From Lyophyllum atratum (Eukaryota > Basidiomycota > Agaricomycetes > Agaricales > Lyophyllaceae): a stretch of 64,000 nt of DNA. How positions within the stretch are numbered: position 1 is the first letter of the stretch; the number at the start of each line of letters is the position of its first letter. This document shows positions 32,914-44,315 of the stretch, one piece after another. The DNA lies in the NCBI GenBank assembly GCA_014905825.1, contig JACGCN010000043.1, positions 62,001-126,000 of the forward strand, given 5' to 3'. A program made the translations under genes and the position numbers. Under the pieces are notes generated by a model, which was given only the letters and a program-made list of their open reading frames with translations, made no database searches and was not told the origin of the DNA.

Positions 32914-34638
32914 ATGGATTCTCCCTTCTTACACCGTCTCAAGACTAACTATGATCCCACTGACTCAGAGTGTCAACATATCCGTCGAATAATATCTAAA
33001 ACATTGGAGCAAAAATCCCGCCTTGACGTTGAAATAGCACAGCTTAAGGCCACCCTCGAAGACCTTTGCCTTCAACAACAGAAGATGGACGAATATGTAA
33101 AGGACCATCGCACACTTATCTCCGGCATACTTCGACTCCCTGCAGAACTGACGCAGAGGATATTCTTTTGGTGTCTCCCTCGTAGTAGAAATTCTGTTAT
33201 GAGCGCGAGAGAAGCTCCAATGCTGCTTGGTCGTGTTTGCCGTGCGTGGCGACACATCTCCCTTTCATGCCCAATTCTTTGGTCCTCTCTCCACATTCAT
33301 ATTACCCCGCAGCTTGTACTGAATGAAATCCAACATCAAGATTACTGTGATGCGGTGACCGCCTGGTTAAATCGCTCCGGACAGACCCCTCTCTCCATCT
33401 CCTTCATGGAAGATTATAGAGAAAATTGGGATACGGGAAATCCTGGACCGTTCTCGCGTTTACTCGATGTTTTACTTGGTTTCTCGCACCGCTGGAGGCA
33501 TCTCAGCGTCAGGCTTGGATATCACCATTTTTGCACTCTGGAGCGTGTGACACCGGCTGCAATTCCTCTACTCGAGGAATTCTCTTTCGAGGTCCCTCGC
33601 CCTTGGAACCCATCGCATATTTTCCTCTTGTCTTCCATCCCTCTACTTCATTCACCATCTCTTCACACTCTTTCGGTATACAATTTGAACTGGCCCATGC
33701 CTCTCACCCTCCCTCTTCACTGGGAAAGGCTCACTCGGCTATTTGTTGGTTCAAGAATGCTTGACGGGGCCAGGTTAGGCCCTGATCAGGCGATGTCGAT
33801 CTTGCGCAGGTGTGGCAATCTTATTGCATGCACCATCGACATCGCGGTCGGTGGTGATGAGCCAGAGCATCGAGACCTGGACACAAACGACACCATCGTC
33901 CTTCCTTTCTTAGACCACTTAGGGGTTCATTTCAAATACTCGACCGGCATGGAGATTATAGAGTATGAACTACACGAATTGTTCAATTACCTTGACTCGC
34001 CCATGCTTCGCAGCCTTGACGTAACGGGAGTCAACAGGCTTCTTCATCGCATACCTTTTATCCCAGTCCTCGAACGCCAAGCCGGACGACTTGAGAGTTT
34101 ATCATTTGACATCAACACAATGTATACGGAGGACCTTAAGGACATCTTGCCTCTTCTTTCTGGGATAAAGCGGTTACATGTCGATGCTCTGTTTCCGTGG
34201 TCATGGCGAAAGGGAGATAATTATCCCTTGAACGACTCCTTCCTCACAATCCTGACTCCTACGCCATGCTCCCTGACCACCTCTTTTTGCCCTCTTCTCG
34301 AAGATATCAATTTCCGAATCTCTCCAACAAGCGACATACAGGACGAAACAATCCTCGAATTCATCCTTGCAAGGACAAGTCGCGAGTTTGCGGGAATTTC
34401 ACGCTTGACATGCGTAAACATGACCCTTGGTATGCACCTTGTCGGATTTAGGCCCGCTCTGCAACCCATTATAGAGCAAGGCTTAAATGTTCGAATCGAC
34501 TACCATGATCCGGCGATCTTCGGTCCAGAACCAATCTTCCAACCTTATAACTCCAGATCTCTGGAAGTCGCAAGGTACCGTGATCACTGGGCGCCTGGAT
34601 TTAGGGCTCAGTACATTGACGATAACTTGGAAGCTTGA
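32914..34638 (+). CDS. F-box protein with leucine-rich C-terminal half, copy 3
   Basis: Single-exon gene of 574 residues from ATG (MDSPFLHRLKTNYDPTDSE). It has an N-terminal coiled coil (LDVEIAQLKATLEDL), F-box core LPAELTQRIFFWCLPRSR, LLGRVCRAWRHISLSCPILW, then a leucine-rich region. It is clearly homologous along its whole length to the F-box gene at 19536-21266 but much more diverged than the pseudogene is. It presumably recruits an unknown target to an SCF ubiquitin ligase. No divergent aminotransferase lies beside this copy. Confidence 0.9.
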   Translation: MDSPFLHRLKTNYDPTDSECQHIRRIISKTLEQKSRLDVEIAQLKATLEDLCLQQQKMDEYVKDHRTLISGILRLPAELTQRIFFWCLPRSRNSVMSAREAPMLLGRVCRAWRHISLSCPILWSSLHIHITPQLVLNEIQHQDYCDAVTAWLNRSGQTPLSISFMEDYRENWDTGNPGPFSRLLDVLLGFSHRWRHLSVRLGYHHFCTLERVTPAAIPLLEEFSFEVPRPWNPSHIFLLSSIPLLHSPSLHTLSVYNLNWPMPLTLPLHWERLTRLFVGSRMLDGARLGPDQAMSILRRCGNLIACTIDIAVGGDEPEHRDLDTNDTIVLPFLDHLGVHFKYSTGMEIIEYELHELFNYLDSPMLRSLDVTGVNRLLHRIPFIPVLERQAGRLESLSFDINTMYTEDLKDILPLLSGIKRLHVDALFPWSWRKGDNYPLNDSFLTILTPTPCSLTTSFCPLLEDINFRISPTSDIQDETILEFILARTSREFAGISRLTCVNMTLGMHLVGFRPALQPIIEQGLNVRIDYHDPAIFGPEPIFQPYNSRSLEVARYRDHWAPGFRAQYIDDNLEA

Positions 34639-35940
34639 TGTGCTCGTAGGTTAGACTCTCTAACACTCGTTCATGAGAATAATGCGTTGCATACACTGTC
34701 ATTTGGCACGACCATTTAGGTGTTAGAAAGGTTTGTCGATAACGCTTCTCCATAAAACTGCACATCCGTTACCACTGCGAACCAGTTGTTATGCTACAGT
34801 ATTAGGAAAATTTGATGAGGGGTTTATTTTCCGCTCGCTCATGAATATCTTCCTCGGAACAAGGAATCAGACACCGTTCATATCTTGTGCAATTTCGGAG
34901 CCATTTCCCTGAAGCCCTAAGTGCGTTTCTGCTACGAGGTCAATTTCTTCATTCAACCTAGGAGCATTAGCTCGAATGTCCCTAAGCCTCGCCTAAGCCA
35001 TACGTACCTCCGCTCGCGTCTCCACCTCATACAACGCGTGGAAGCTGCTCGTTGGGGAGTAGGGCCCTACGTCGGTCCGCATGCCACACGTGTCGAACAC
35101 TTTGTCGCCTATGGAAGGATCCCATCGCGTATGTACGAGGTTGGAGCCGGTCCGCTCTTGGTGTAATGAATAAAGCGTTATTGACCCTGGCGGGGAAGTC
35201 CAAGGCAACATATTCATATGTATTAGCGACGCAGAATCCAGACACGGCACTGATCTGCTTTTGAAAGCTCCCTAGGGCGTGGAGAGATGCATCAAACTAT
35301 AAGGTACGAGTATGACAAGATTCGCTAGTTTGACTGGGCCTGGTTAGCAGGCGCGCCGATGGTAATACTGTACCAAGACCCTGGCGCGTGTGAGGAGGCG
35401 GAGGCCCGGGACGGACGTAAGTATCACTGTTCTACGTTCCGGCACCGCATTCACGCTCGGAACATACTACGGTATGTTCTCCACACGATTAATTGCCGCC
35501 TAAAGTGTATCATTTTATTCCTCACCCCTACGTCCTATAGGCTTTTCAACACTCTAGCCCCAGATTTCGGCCTTGTGAGCAGGCATTATCATGGCCCTAG
35601 TTGGACGAGATCTCCTGCCCCAGTTTGACGCGATGAAACGATGTGGGGGACTAGAATGAGTTGAAGAGTAAGACTTAGCGAACTTCATCAGATCCGTGCC
35701 CCGCCTCGGTTCACTGTCCTCCTCCGTCACCGGCAGGCCTTGATCTCATGTAAACGGCCTTGACAGCGTGTCGACTCTGGGGTATTACCTGCGCTGGCTG
35801 CAGTGGGGATGGAAACAACACTCCTCGAGAATATGGTCGGGCTGAAAGTGATCATCGATGAAGTGGATAAACAAGAACTACAGTATACTTAGGAAGAACC
35901 AACATACAAAGAAGTGCTCGTGAAACGCTCGTTTGCCTTT
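34639..35940. other. intergenic, no gene recognised
   Basis: 1.3 kb. Short frames on both strands (for example 34993-35250 minus and 35359-35628 plus) carry no recognisable motif. Confidence 0.4.
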
Positions 35941-37085
35941 CTAATAAACCATGTCGTCATCCTCGTCACTATATTTATTCTTCTCCGCGTAGGTTTCGGC
36001 GGCCGCGGTATGCAATGCAATTATCGCACGGCGAAGGCTGAAATTGTTATTTGAGCCTGAATAGGGTTCACCCAAATCATGTAGCAGGACGCGTACCTGA
36101 TCTGATCTACGTAGTACTCTCTTAATTCTTTCTCTTCCTGACGAAGATGACGTTTATGAAGAAGTGTGAGCAGTGTACACGTTGCGATCATAGCTGCGCG
36201 TTTTATCATTAACTCCTCATCAGTATGAAAAAGTGGTTTCCTTACCTGAGACTACAATGACTGATATAGCAACCCAGTGCCATGCAGCCACCCCCAATGG
36301 CATGTCAAGAGATCTTACGCATGTCGAATCCGGACCACAATGATGCTTTTAAGGGAGTGAATATATGATATAAATAAAAACACGAAGACAGCTTACCGTC
36401 GAGCACTCGACGTCATAAGTACAGGCAGATCCAATAGGTTGCTTTCGGTGACAAACCCTTTGTGTTTCGTCGCAGAAGTAGCCTGGTGAGATGCAGTTGT
36501 CACGGACAATGGTGTACTTGTAAGGCTCGCCATCGGGGCCGAAACCCATATACGTAGTGCTGTCTTTGACACAAGTCTGGCCAAGTGAGGCATTAGCATG
36601 CCTATTTCAACGTTATACGTCAATTGGATTCCCAGTTGAGCCTGAAACCAAAATGCAAAATGCACTTACATGCAAGTGAAGCGCAGGCAGATCGAGCCGT
36701 TGAAATTTTGGGAGCTAGCCCAGTCTCGCCGGAGATGAGGGGGTGCGCACTGTTCATCTCTATTGAGCTGACATCGAGATCCTGCAGGTGATAAAGGCTC
36801 GCAACCGCTTCCTTCGTCTGGGCAAAAGGATCCAGGCGGACAAAGAGGCGGGAGCGATTGACCCTCGTCGAATCCAAAGGGAAACTCGTCTCTGCGACAC
36901 ACTCTAGGTGTACAGGTCCCATTTTTAGGTGCGGAGCAAAACGTCTGGTCTGAGCATTCGGAAATGAACTTGAATGAACCGTGTTCGAGACGACTGTTGA
37001 TAGCGGAACAAGGACCTCCAACGCCAATAGACCCTGCTCTAGCTCCAGCAGATAGAATAGCCGCAAAGAGTATAGAGAAATGCAT
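35941..37085 (-). CDS. Cys-rich single-pass membrane protein (dickkopf-N-like ectodomain)
   Basis: Starts MHFSILFAAILSAGARAGSI, a signal peptide. The secreted part has over 20 cysteines in spaced pairs (CSDQTFCSAPKNGTC, CPPGSFCPDEGSGC, CISPGYFCDETQRVC), an arrangement like dickkopf-type Cys-rich repeats. I reconstructed the 3' end from splice sites. The exon ending ECST joins over about 36324-36395 to HHCGPDSTC. Then VAAWHWVAISVIVVSAMIATC forms a membrane span across an intron of about 52 nt. A short basic then acidic cytosolic tail (HKRHLRQEEKELREYY ... SDEDDDMVY) ends with the TAG at 35941-35943. The last two junctions are inferred. It is probably a cell-surface protein, ligand unknown. Confidence 0.7.
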
Positions 37086-37982
37086 TCGGATGCACGAGGT
37101 GAGGATATTTGAAAGTCAAAGGCTTCACATTGATGAACGGTGGCATGTCAGCCACAGATCCCTAGATTCCCGGCGCTGCAGTCAGCCCTCCCGACCGCCT
37201 TAGGACGAAACAAGAGAACTTCCTGGCCAACTCGGCCATATTTAGGTGGTAAGGGTCTCGCGACAACTTGCAAGTGGTGAAGTGAAGTATTATTGGTAGG
37301 CGGACATCGAGAGGAATCGCAAAATTGAAAGAAGACCGTGATATGGTGTGACCCAGTCAGGCACCTCATGGAATAGCGTGGGAATGTAAAAATGACACTT
37401 AATTCCAAAAATAGTTCAATAGGCACTATTGAAAGAGTCCTACTAGAGTCCTCCTTCTCCGCGCCACTGCCTCTATACTTATTTCCTCTTGAGCCACACA
37501 TAATGTCCCTTCAGATGTAAGATTATCTATAAACATTTTTCTACCCCTGGCCTATATTGTGGGATTCTTTTTTTTTGTAAACTAACAACGAGGCCACTGA
37601 TTTATTTAGGTACCCCACATGAAGTACATCAACCGGCTCCACATCCACACTATGATTGGAGGATCTTTTCCGAATCAACCGATTCGTTGACACGGTTGAT
37701 GCTGGCGGCATTCTCCCAGTTTGTATCTATCGCTCATACGCGCGGGTACGAGCCTTCTCCCTGGTTTATACACGCCTCCTTCGCGAGTTCCTCACCAGCC
37801 GCATCGAGTGCGATTTCGGTTTCAAATTACAGATCACGCCTCACCTCCGTGCCTTGCCCAACTCAACACGTTTACGCGCATGCCCTTCCGCGCGTCGCCA
37901 TATACCAGTCATTCCGTCCAGCCGTCAGGGCTTCTAGCATCCTCTTTAAAACGTCCCCTTCGTCACAGAACCTTCCGCAGGA
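37086..37982. other. divergent intergenic region
   Basis: About 900 bp, promoter region for the Cys-rich and HSP20-like genes. A T-run sits at 37568-37577. Frames at 37656-38041 overlap the next gene's 5' end and look noncoding. Confidence 0.4.
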
Positions 37983-38728
37983 ATGGCTCCAACGTCCACA
38001 ACCTCTGCTCCACGGTCGTGTGTTTCGCCTGCTGCTTTTAAAATGAGCCACGTCGGGCCCTCTGACCCGTCATACTTCTCAACCCCTACCTATTCAACCA
38101 TCCCGGTAACACCACTACTCCCACCGACCTCAGCTCACATAGAGACCCAAACGTCTGATTCCACCGAAAACCGTCCTCTGCCCACCGAATCCGAGATGAT
38201 GCACCGACTTGCGATGTGTTTCCCCCCTCCTCCTGCACTTTCTCTCTCAGCGTTCCGCCATTCTGCCCCGGAACCATCATCACCACGGATATCAACCTGC
38301 CACCGTTCTGCGATACCACAAGACGCTGTTCCGTCACCCATGGACAGGTCGCGTCGCTCGCCACCTTCATCCTCTTCCTACTTCCCAACCATGGATGTAT
38401 CATCATCGTCGGGCAAACACACTCTACACGTTCAACTGCCCCATACTATACAGCCTGAGATGATCACAATTTCAGCAAACAGAGGCGATAAGTTGAAAGT
38501 CATAGCTGACGCGTGGCATATGGAAAACAACTGTGAGTTCCCCCCCCTCTATCTTACCTATGTGGGCATGTTTACACCTTTCGCCGAGTACCTCCAGGTC
38601 ATTACGAGTGGCAAATTAGCTTTGCACCGCGCGACATAGACATGACAGCTATTCATGCCAAATTCGAGCCGAACGGGCATCTAGTCATCGACGTCCGCAG
38701 GCTAACAGGGTCTTCCTTCGGATTTTGA
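37983..38728 (+). CDS. atypical small heat-shock protein (HSP20/alpha-crystallin-like)
   Basis: Two exons: from ATG 37983 to about 38531, and from about 38599 to the TGA at 38726-38728. The first 130 residues are Pro/Ser/Thr-rich and disordered. The C-terminal 80 residues have the alpha-crystallin pattern: HTLHVQLPHTIQPEMITISA, LKVIADAW, then HYEWQISFAPRDIDMTAIHA and GHLVIDVRRL, matching the strand order of HSP20 domains. These act as ATP-independent holdases that keep damaged proteins soluble. The classic GVL motif appears as GHLVIDV and the C-terminal IxI anchor is not evident, so oligomerisation may differ. The splice site (AACAACT|gtgagt) restores the frame into the second half of the domain. 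Family call moderately sure. Confidence 0.65.
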
Positions 38729-39628
38729 CCTGGCTTACCCTCCTATCTCTCTTTCTCTATCTCTGTTATGGAAATGGCTGGATCCTTCCGCGCGAAAACA
38801 ACTAGCACATGGGACAGTCCACAAGGGCTTATGGTATTTCTATTTTATTTACCCACATTTAGGCATGGCCCTTGGATAACCATCGGACATTGTACATACA
38901 CGTACAATGAGGCATACGAGAAACAACTTACTGTACTTTAATACACCACTGGCATAATCATTGAATGGCCTTGCTTCCCACTAAGTATGCCCGGCGTTTT
39001 TTCAGTTGACATCATAGACTACCACGAAACGTTTCCGAGTCCTCCTCGTGCCGCTACACGAGTTCTACAAGATCCTTATGACATACATCTTTCGTCGATC
39101 ATGGTAGGGTACCCAGGAACATATATAGGGCCTTGCAACGAGGTTCCATGCGTCCAAGGTGCTGATCTGTTAGTAGTATTCCGTACCTGTCTTTCCCAAT
39201 AAAGCCGCATTCTTAAGTCACTTCGCACTTTGCTTTGCAATTTGAGTGAGCTCATTCAGCCAGCCTGCGGCCACCACTTCCGCGAAGGCCAATACTGCGA
39301 CGGCAAGGAGGAGTTCTTCCCAACCGCCGGCTCCACAGCAGATGATATTCGGAACCGTGACCACGTACTTATACCTCTGATAGGACCCTTTCATAATATC
39401 TGACAGGTGGCGCCGGTGGCGAGGACACGGAAAACACATTTATTAATCCGTGTCCGATATGGCTTCTTGCCGAGATCTGAAGATGAGGAGGTGCTATATC
39501 GCGCAGAAAGTGAACCGCCCATCTGGGAAGTTGTAATACTATTCATCCAGCAGACAAAGAATTAAATGAAGTACTGCCGTTAGGAAATTTTAGCATTTAG
39601 GCCTAAAAAGCAACCTTTAGAACGTCCT
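38729..39628. other. intergenic, no gene recognised
   Basis: 900 bp. A minus-strand frame at 39218-39439 would encode a small protein with one hydrophobic span (ELLLAVAVLAFAEVVAAG). No support beyond that. Confidence 0.35.
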
Positions 39629-40218
39629 GGGACACGGGTCTGAGAATATAAGGGGCAACCAATTTGACTTCCGATGGAGAGCCGTCGCGTTTCTCGAGGC
39701 CAGGAAAAATGAAATGCTGCTATCCCTGCCGTGCAGTTTTATGTGCAGCCCGTAAAGGACATGTAGCCCCACCATTGAGGGAAAAATTGGAATTTTTGCT
39801 CTTCCCAGAGGCTCAGGAACGCGGGATTCCGTTACAATACTAATCATTACACCCTTGATGCAGGGAGATCTCTGACTTCGCTTGCTCGGGGACACGCGGC
39901 GTGTCCCACAAGTGAAAGAGGCACTTAGAAATTCATGGGACACGCACTTTTTGGCAGGCAGCCCCTCCCAGAGCGTGTCCCATGAAAAATAAGGTGTTTT
40001 CGGGTTATGGGATACGCTGGACCCTTGATTCCGTCTAGATCTTGCTAGATATGATCAACGCGAGATAAAAACCATCAATCTATTCCCTGGGTGTGATAAC
40101 GACATGGTCGCAGGTGGAAATTCGCCGCCCGACGCGTCGTTCGGCCTCCGCTCGCCTCCCCAGACGACGACCGAGCCCTTCCCGCCCGCCAGCACAGCCG
40201 CCGTGTCCCAGGGACACG
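39629..40218. repeat. cluster of alternating GGGACACG / CGTGTCCC sites
   Basis: Eight sites in 590 bp: 39629, 39889, 39900, 39937, 39974, 40009 (one mismatch), 40202 and 40211. From the second on they strictly alternate in orientation. Two form near-perfect palindromes (39889-39907 and 40202-40218), and the inner ones are 35-37 bp apart. This could be nested inverted-repeat element ends or a multi-site protein-binding region. Confidence 0.65.
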
Positions 40219-40260
40219 CTGACGTCATCCCTCCCACCAACCGGATCGGATCAGCCGTCA

Positions 40261-40950
40261 ACTTAAGCGTCGTTAGGTGAGGGGTTCCGTTCGGTTGACA
40301 ATTCCGATGGCGTGATCATCGGGTCTGAGCACCGAATCACGTTTGAACGAGTCACATGAGCTCGACGCGTCGCGATAGTCCAGCATATAAATTATAAGGC
40401 AGACGCTCTGCGGACACCATAGCTCACTGTCGAAGGACGGGCGCGAATCCGGGGCATCGTCGAAGAACTCATTCCGCGTTGGTCAAACGGCGGGCATCCG
40501 TATCGGATCGGAGTCACGAGTGCACACCCTCGAGAAGGTCTCTTCGGACTTCCACAGGGCTCTGGGAAGACAGCCGCATTCAATACCCCGTGGCTTCGAT
40601 GTGCCGTTTATCATCTCGACTACCATTTGTTGATGCTGGTTGTCGCGGTTCTTCGGAAAAGGTGATGGAGCAATTTCGAGATGGACCAGTCTGCCTCCTG
40701 GCTTACAATGAGAATATCTTTCATTTTTGAGCATCTGAGGGAGCTTCTGTAATTATAAACATGATGCATACAGAAATTGGACTCTGAGCTGGGATTTCGA
40801 GCTGTACTGTACAGCAGAGTCAACATATTATCTCTGAGTCTAATCTTATCTGGCTGATAACAGATCACATGTTGTCGTGTCCTACCTGTTGTCTTCACTT
40901 AAAGCCGCCCTTAACGCCGAACGGAACCCTTCACCCAACAGCGCCTAAGT
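40261..40950. mobile_element. MITE-like element with 34-bp imperfect terminal inverted repeats
   Basis: 40261-40294 pairs with the reverse complement of 40917-40950 (cores aagggttccgttcgg and ccgaacggaaccct) with about five mismatches. The 690-bp interior has no transposase-like frame. I did not find a convincing target-site duplication. A nonautonomous element is the likely reading, family unknown. Confidence 0.6.
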
Positions 40951-40972
40951 AAGAGCAGACCTTATATAAAAT

Positions 40973-41068
40973 CAGATCGACTATCATCTGATATATTAGG
41001 TCAGCTACTGGAGACTATACCAAGCTAGTCTCCAAACAGACCTTATGTAACAGATGATAGTCGATCTG
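40973..41068. repeat. nested perfect hairpin
   Basis: An 18-bp arm (40973-40990) is exactly complementary to 41051-41068. Inside it a second stem, ggagacta/tagtctcc (41010-41017 and 41026-41033), folds on its own. The flanks gcagaccttat/acagaccttat are also repeated. It lies 23 bp past the MITE-like element. Confidence 0.8.
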
Positions 41069-41094
41069 TTATTATAAGTACCAAGCACCAAGCT

Positions 41095-41280
41095 AGCACC
41101 GAAGATTGCAAGGAGCTGCTGACTGGCTTAACATACGAGGTTCGCGAAGGCTTTTTCAGAGAATTCGATGATCCTGCAAGAAAGACCTACAGGAAGTTTT
41201 ACGACCTGGTCAAGGAAGAACTGAAGATATCATCGAAATCAGTTCCAATTCTTTTTTTGCTCGCAGGCTATAAACTCTAG
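41095..41280 (+). pseudogene. open coding-like stretch without a start codon
   Basis: 62 open codons beginning STEDCKELLTGLTYEVREGF and including RKTYRKFYDLVKEELK, ending at TAG 41278-41280. The composition is protein-like, but no ATG or splice acceptor is obvious and I do not recognise the family. Possibly a 3' exon or relic of an element. Confidence 0.3.
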
Positions 41281-41757
41281 GTTCCAAAAATGATATATCC
41301 GAATGTGAGGTGACCCAAACGTAAATCGCGAACATAGTATTTCGAGCCCAAGGTCAACGCAGTCGATGTTCCCTGACTATTGGACCAGGCGCGTAGACCG
41401 AAACAAGGTGACCTCATGATGCATTTCGAGTCATCATTTCGTATAACGCTGTGTACAATCGTTGTAGAGGTTACAGTCTTCGCCCGGGAAGAAGTCAATT
41501 TGCTAGTGGGGAACTCTGCAGAAATATGCGAGGTTGGGTCGGAGAGGGAGAAAGGAGAGAAGCGGTTCTTGGCCTATTAGATTTGGTAAGACGGAAATCT
41601 CAAAAGCTGTTCGCCAGCCACGAATATCACAAGTAAGGTCGGATTTGTGTGAGCTAATGCTGTAAAAGTCGATGGTGATCAGTAGATTCACAGAACAACA
41701 TTCCATTTTAGCACTCGCCTTCGTAGTACTGACGGCTTCTTGCTGATTAGCACTGGC

Positions 41758-43323
41758 CTAGGCCTCTTTCCAACGATTTTCTTGCGCCCACGGAGTCGCG
41801 CATATTTTTTTGGCATAAAGTAGTGACACCTCCATCCCACTTTTAACAAAGGGAGCGATTTCGGGCTTAAGATCAACTTCTTCACCTCGGCCAAAGTGTA
41901 TCTCGATGAATCTCAAATGATCCTGCCTTGCCTCGATAAAAGCAAGGATCACTTTGTCGGAAAGATCATGGTGGTCACAGTAGAAATACTCCAACAGAGG
42001 GCATAGGGAGCGTTGCAAAGTATACGTGTTAGGTAGGAAAAAACGTAGGATGATTGGGTCGATCAGCGAGTAATGCTCATCACCAGGAGCCCAGTGCGTC
42101 GTGTCAGTTTTTCGGATGGTGAGATGCGTGACCATAGGCGTTTCGTGCAAACATTTGAGGAGCAGCTCCCTGGACATGCAACGCGGGTCGACGGTCAAGT
42201 GGGTTAGGGCGGTGATTCGCGAGAGGAATGTGGGGAGGGCATGGGATATATTTTGACCTGGTTCATAATGTGAACGAACACAGAAATTGAAAGACCTTAA
42301 TCTAGGCAAGTCGAGGTATTGGAGGAGCTTGAGCAGGTTCGGTGACCCCGTCAGGGAAAATGTAGTCAACGATAGAAGATGGATTGGAGCTGGTAGGTCG
42401 GCAAGGGTTTGACAGGGGCCGACGTGAAGCGAACAGTCGATCAAATTTCTGGCGACACCGAGAATTTCGAGAAAACCTGTTGTGTAGCCAGTGATGTTGT
42501 GGACGTGAAGGTGAGTTAGTTGCTCCCATCGAAGTTGATCAGGGCGGTAGTGGTATTGGGGATGAAGAACACGAACTTCACGAAGGAACGGAGCCTTGAA
42601 TATGTCGTAAGAGGTCCAATTCTCATGCGGTGGATCAGTGAAGCTTGCATCTACAATGGAAATAGACTCGAGGATGGGGACGTCGTGGGAGGAGAGTTTT
42701 GTTACAGGTGATGTTGGCAAGTCAACAAGGACGAAATTGATGTGCTTCCAGCGTTTGGAGAACTGGGTGACTGTCTTCATGACGGCGGGTGAAGGGCCAT
42801 CAAAATGCTCTTTGAGGGAAATGGCCAGCGGACAGTGACCAGCTCGTTCAAGCCACTCCTTGATAGCTATCTGAAGTGTTGTCCATTTGTCGTCAACTCC
42901 GGCGCAAGACAGCTCAAATATTGGAGAGATATGGATAGTGGCCCATAGGAGGGGGTTTGACCTAGAAGCCCTCCTCCAACCACTGCAGATACGGCCGAGT
43001 AGAAGCGGAGCCTCCGTTGAGTCCATAAGTGCGTTATGGTGGGTGGGGAGGCATCGTACAAATATCTCTTGGAGGATCTCGCTGGGGAGTCTGCGCATAG
43101 GAGATATTAGAGCCTTATATGGCCCAATTTTGTCCAGAATCTGGGCGCGTTCGCAAGATATAAGATCGATTTCGGCTTGCAGACGAGTAATCGTTTGATC
43201 TAATTGTAAAATCCTCTTCGATGGATCCTCAAGGAGTTCATCGATCAGCAGCACCTCTTCCAGCGAGGGCACATAGTTGCTATGTAGTTTTTCACTCAAT
43301 GCGTCCTCTATCTTGGCATGCAT
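41758..43323 (-). CDS. F-box protein with leucine-rich C-terminal half, copy 4
   Basis: Single-exon gene of 521 residues starting MHAKIEDALSEKLHSNYV. Coiled-coil N-terminus (LDQTITRLQAEIDLI), F-box core LPSEILQEIFVRCLPTH, and LLLGRICSGWRRASRSNPLLW, then leucine-rich segments such as LPRLRSFNF. It is the most diverged of the four F-box genes here, with a different N-terminus and shorter length. It is expected to be a SCF substrate receptor, target unknown. Confidence 0.88.
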   Translation of the reverse strand: MHAKIEDALSEKLHSNYVPSLEEVLLIDELLEDPSKRILQLDQTITRLQAEIDLISCERAQILDKIGPYKALISPMRRLPSEILQEIFVRCLPTHHNALMDSTEAPLLLGRICSGWRRASRSNPLLWATIHISPIFELSCAGVDDKWTTLQIAIKEWLERAGHCPLAISLKEHFDGPSPAVMKTVTQFSKRWKHINFVLVDLPTSPVTKLSSHDVPILESISIVDASFTDPPHENWTSYDIFKAPFLREVRVLHPQYHYRPDQLRWEQLTHLHVHNITGYTTGFLEILGVARNLIDCSLHVGPCQTLADLPAPIHLLSLTTFSLTGSPNLLKLLQYLDLPRLRSFNFCVRSHYEPGQNISHALPTFLSRITALTHLTVDPRCMSRELLLKCLHETPMVTHLTIRKTDTTHWAPGDEHYSLIDPIILRFFLPNTYTLQRSLCPLLEYFYCDHHDLSDKVILAFIEARQDHLRFIEIHFGRGEEVDLKPEIAPFVKSGMEVSLLYAKKICATPWAQENRWKEA

Positions 43324-44315
43324 GACTTCGTGATAACGTTATTGATGGCCTTAGGAGGTAAGCCTGTTCTGTCTATTCAGTTTCCGTTGTCTAAGAAAGC
43401 AATGGATGCCTACTTGAAGAGGTGAGCAGTTATGTATGTCGTTAAAATGAGCAATCGAATTGGGTTGAGGAGGACTTGATCGTGGGGAGTGTCCAATGAT
43501 CAAGCCAAATAAGTCCCAATCCTGCAAAAATGTAATCGGACGCACTAGCATCTCAATCACCATTTGAACGACGACTTTGATAATCTGCTTCCATTTCATG
43601 CCTCTGAACTTCTTCACTTTCGGCGCGATCGATGTACTAGATGTCTTCCTGTGCGCTTCGAGATTTCTCCCTCTCTTCCGCTCAACGACGCCATGACACG
43701 AGTATCTGTCGTGGAGGTGACCAAATTCACGTAGACCACAAACGTTCCGATGCACCAGTGTCAGAGAATACGAAGAAAATACCACGAAACGGGCACTCTT
43801 CCCCCAAACCCTTTCATCCACTTGATCGGCAGTGCTCAGAGTACCTCCCTAGCTCTAAATATCGACCGAATCGGACGCGTTATGGAAGCTTTGGGCCTTC
43901 GCGTACGAGGCTACTGGACAGGAAGCTTGTTGGGTATAAGGCCATATTTCAAGAGTTACACGATGGCCTGCGCGAAGCATGTACGCCATAATTTACACGA
44001 TCTGACTGGAGAAGAATTGATGCTTTAGACTCTCCCGCGACCTAGTAACCTGCGCTTCTGACTATCACCCCCAGTACTCACCACAATAGCCATCCGAACA
44101 TCATTCTCCTGAGCAAACGAAATTTGTGAGCAGGGGAGGAAATATTATGCTTTATATACGAAATACAATGTTTTGCTACACGAAGGAGTGTCGGTGGATC
44201 AAAGCACATCTAGTCTAAGCAAGGCTATGTATGCCCAGAAGCCGACCAAGGACCGTCGTACAAGACTCGGCTCCCAAGATCTAAAAACCAAGAGAAGCAC
44301 ACGATCAAAATTATA
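43324..44315. other. intergenic, weak open frames only
   Basis: About 1 kb between F-box copy 4 and the Lon 3' end. Overlapping frames on both strands at 43351-44028 do not resemble each other or known proteins. A spliced small gene on the plus strand cannot be excluded. Confidence 0.35.

Noticed and set aside
37687..38041. Frames upstream of the HSP20-like gene as a separate gene
   Set aside because: Three overlapping frames of similar length without motifs; probably 5' leader.
40255..40266. TTAA next to the MITE-like element suggesting piggyBac
   Set aside because: The right end has no matching TTAA and the end sequence is unlike piggyBac.
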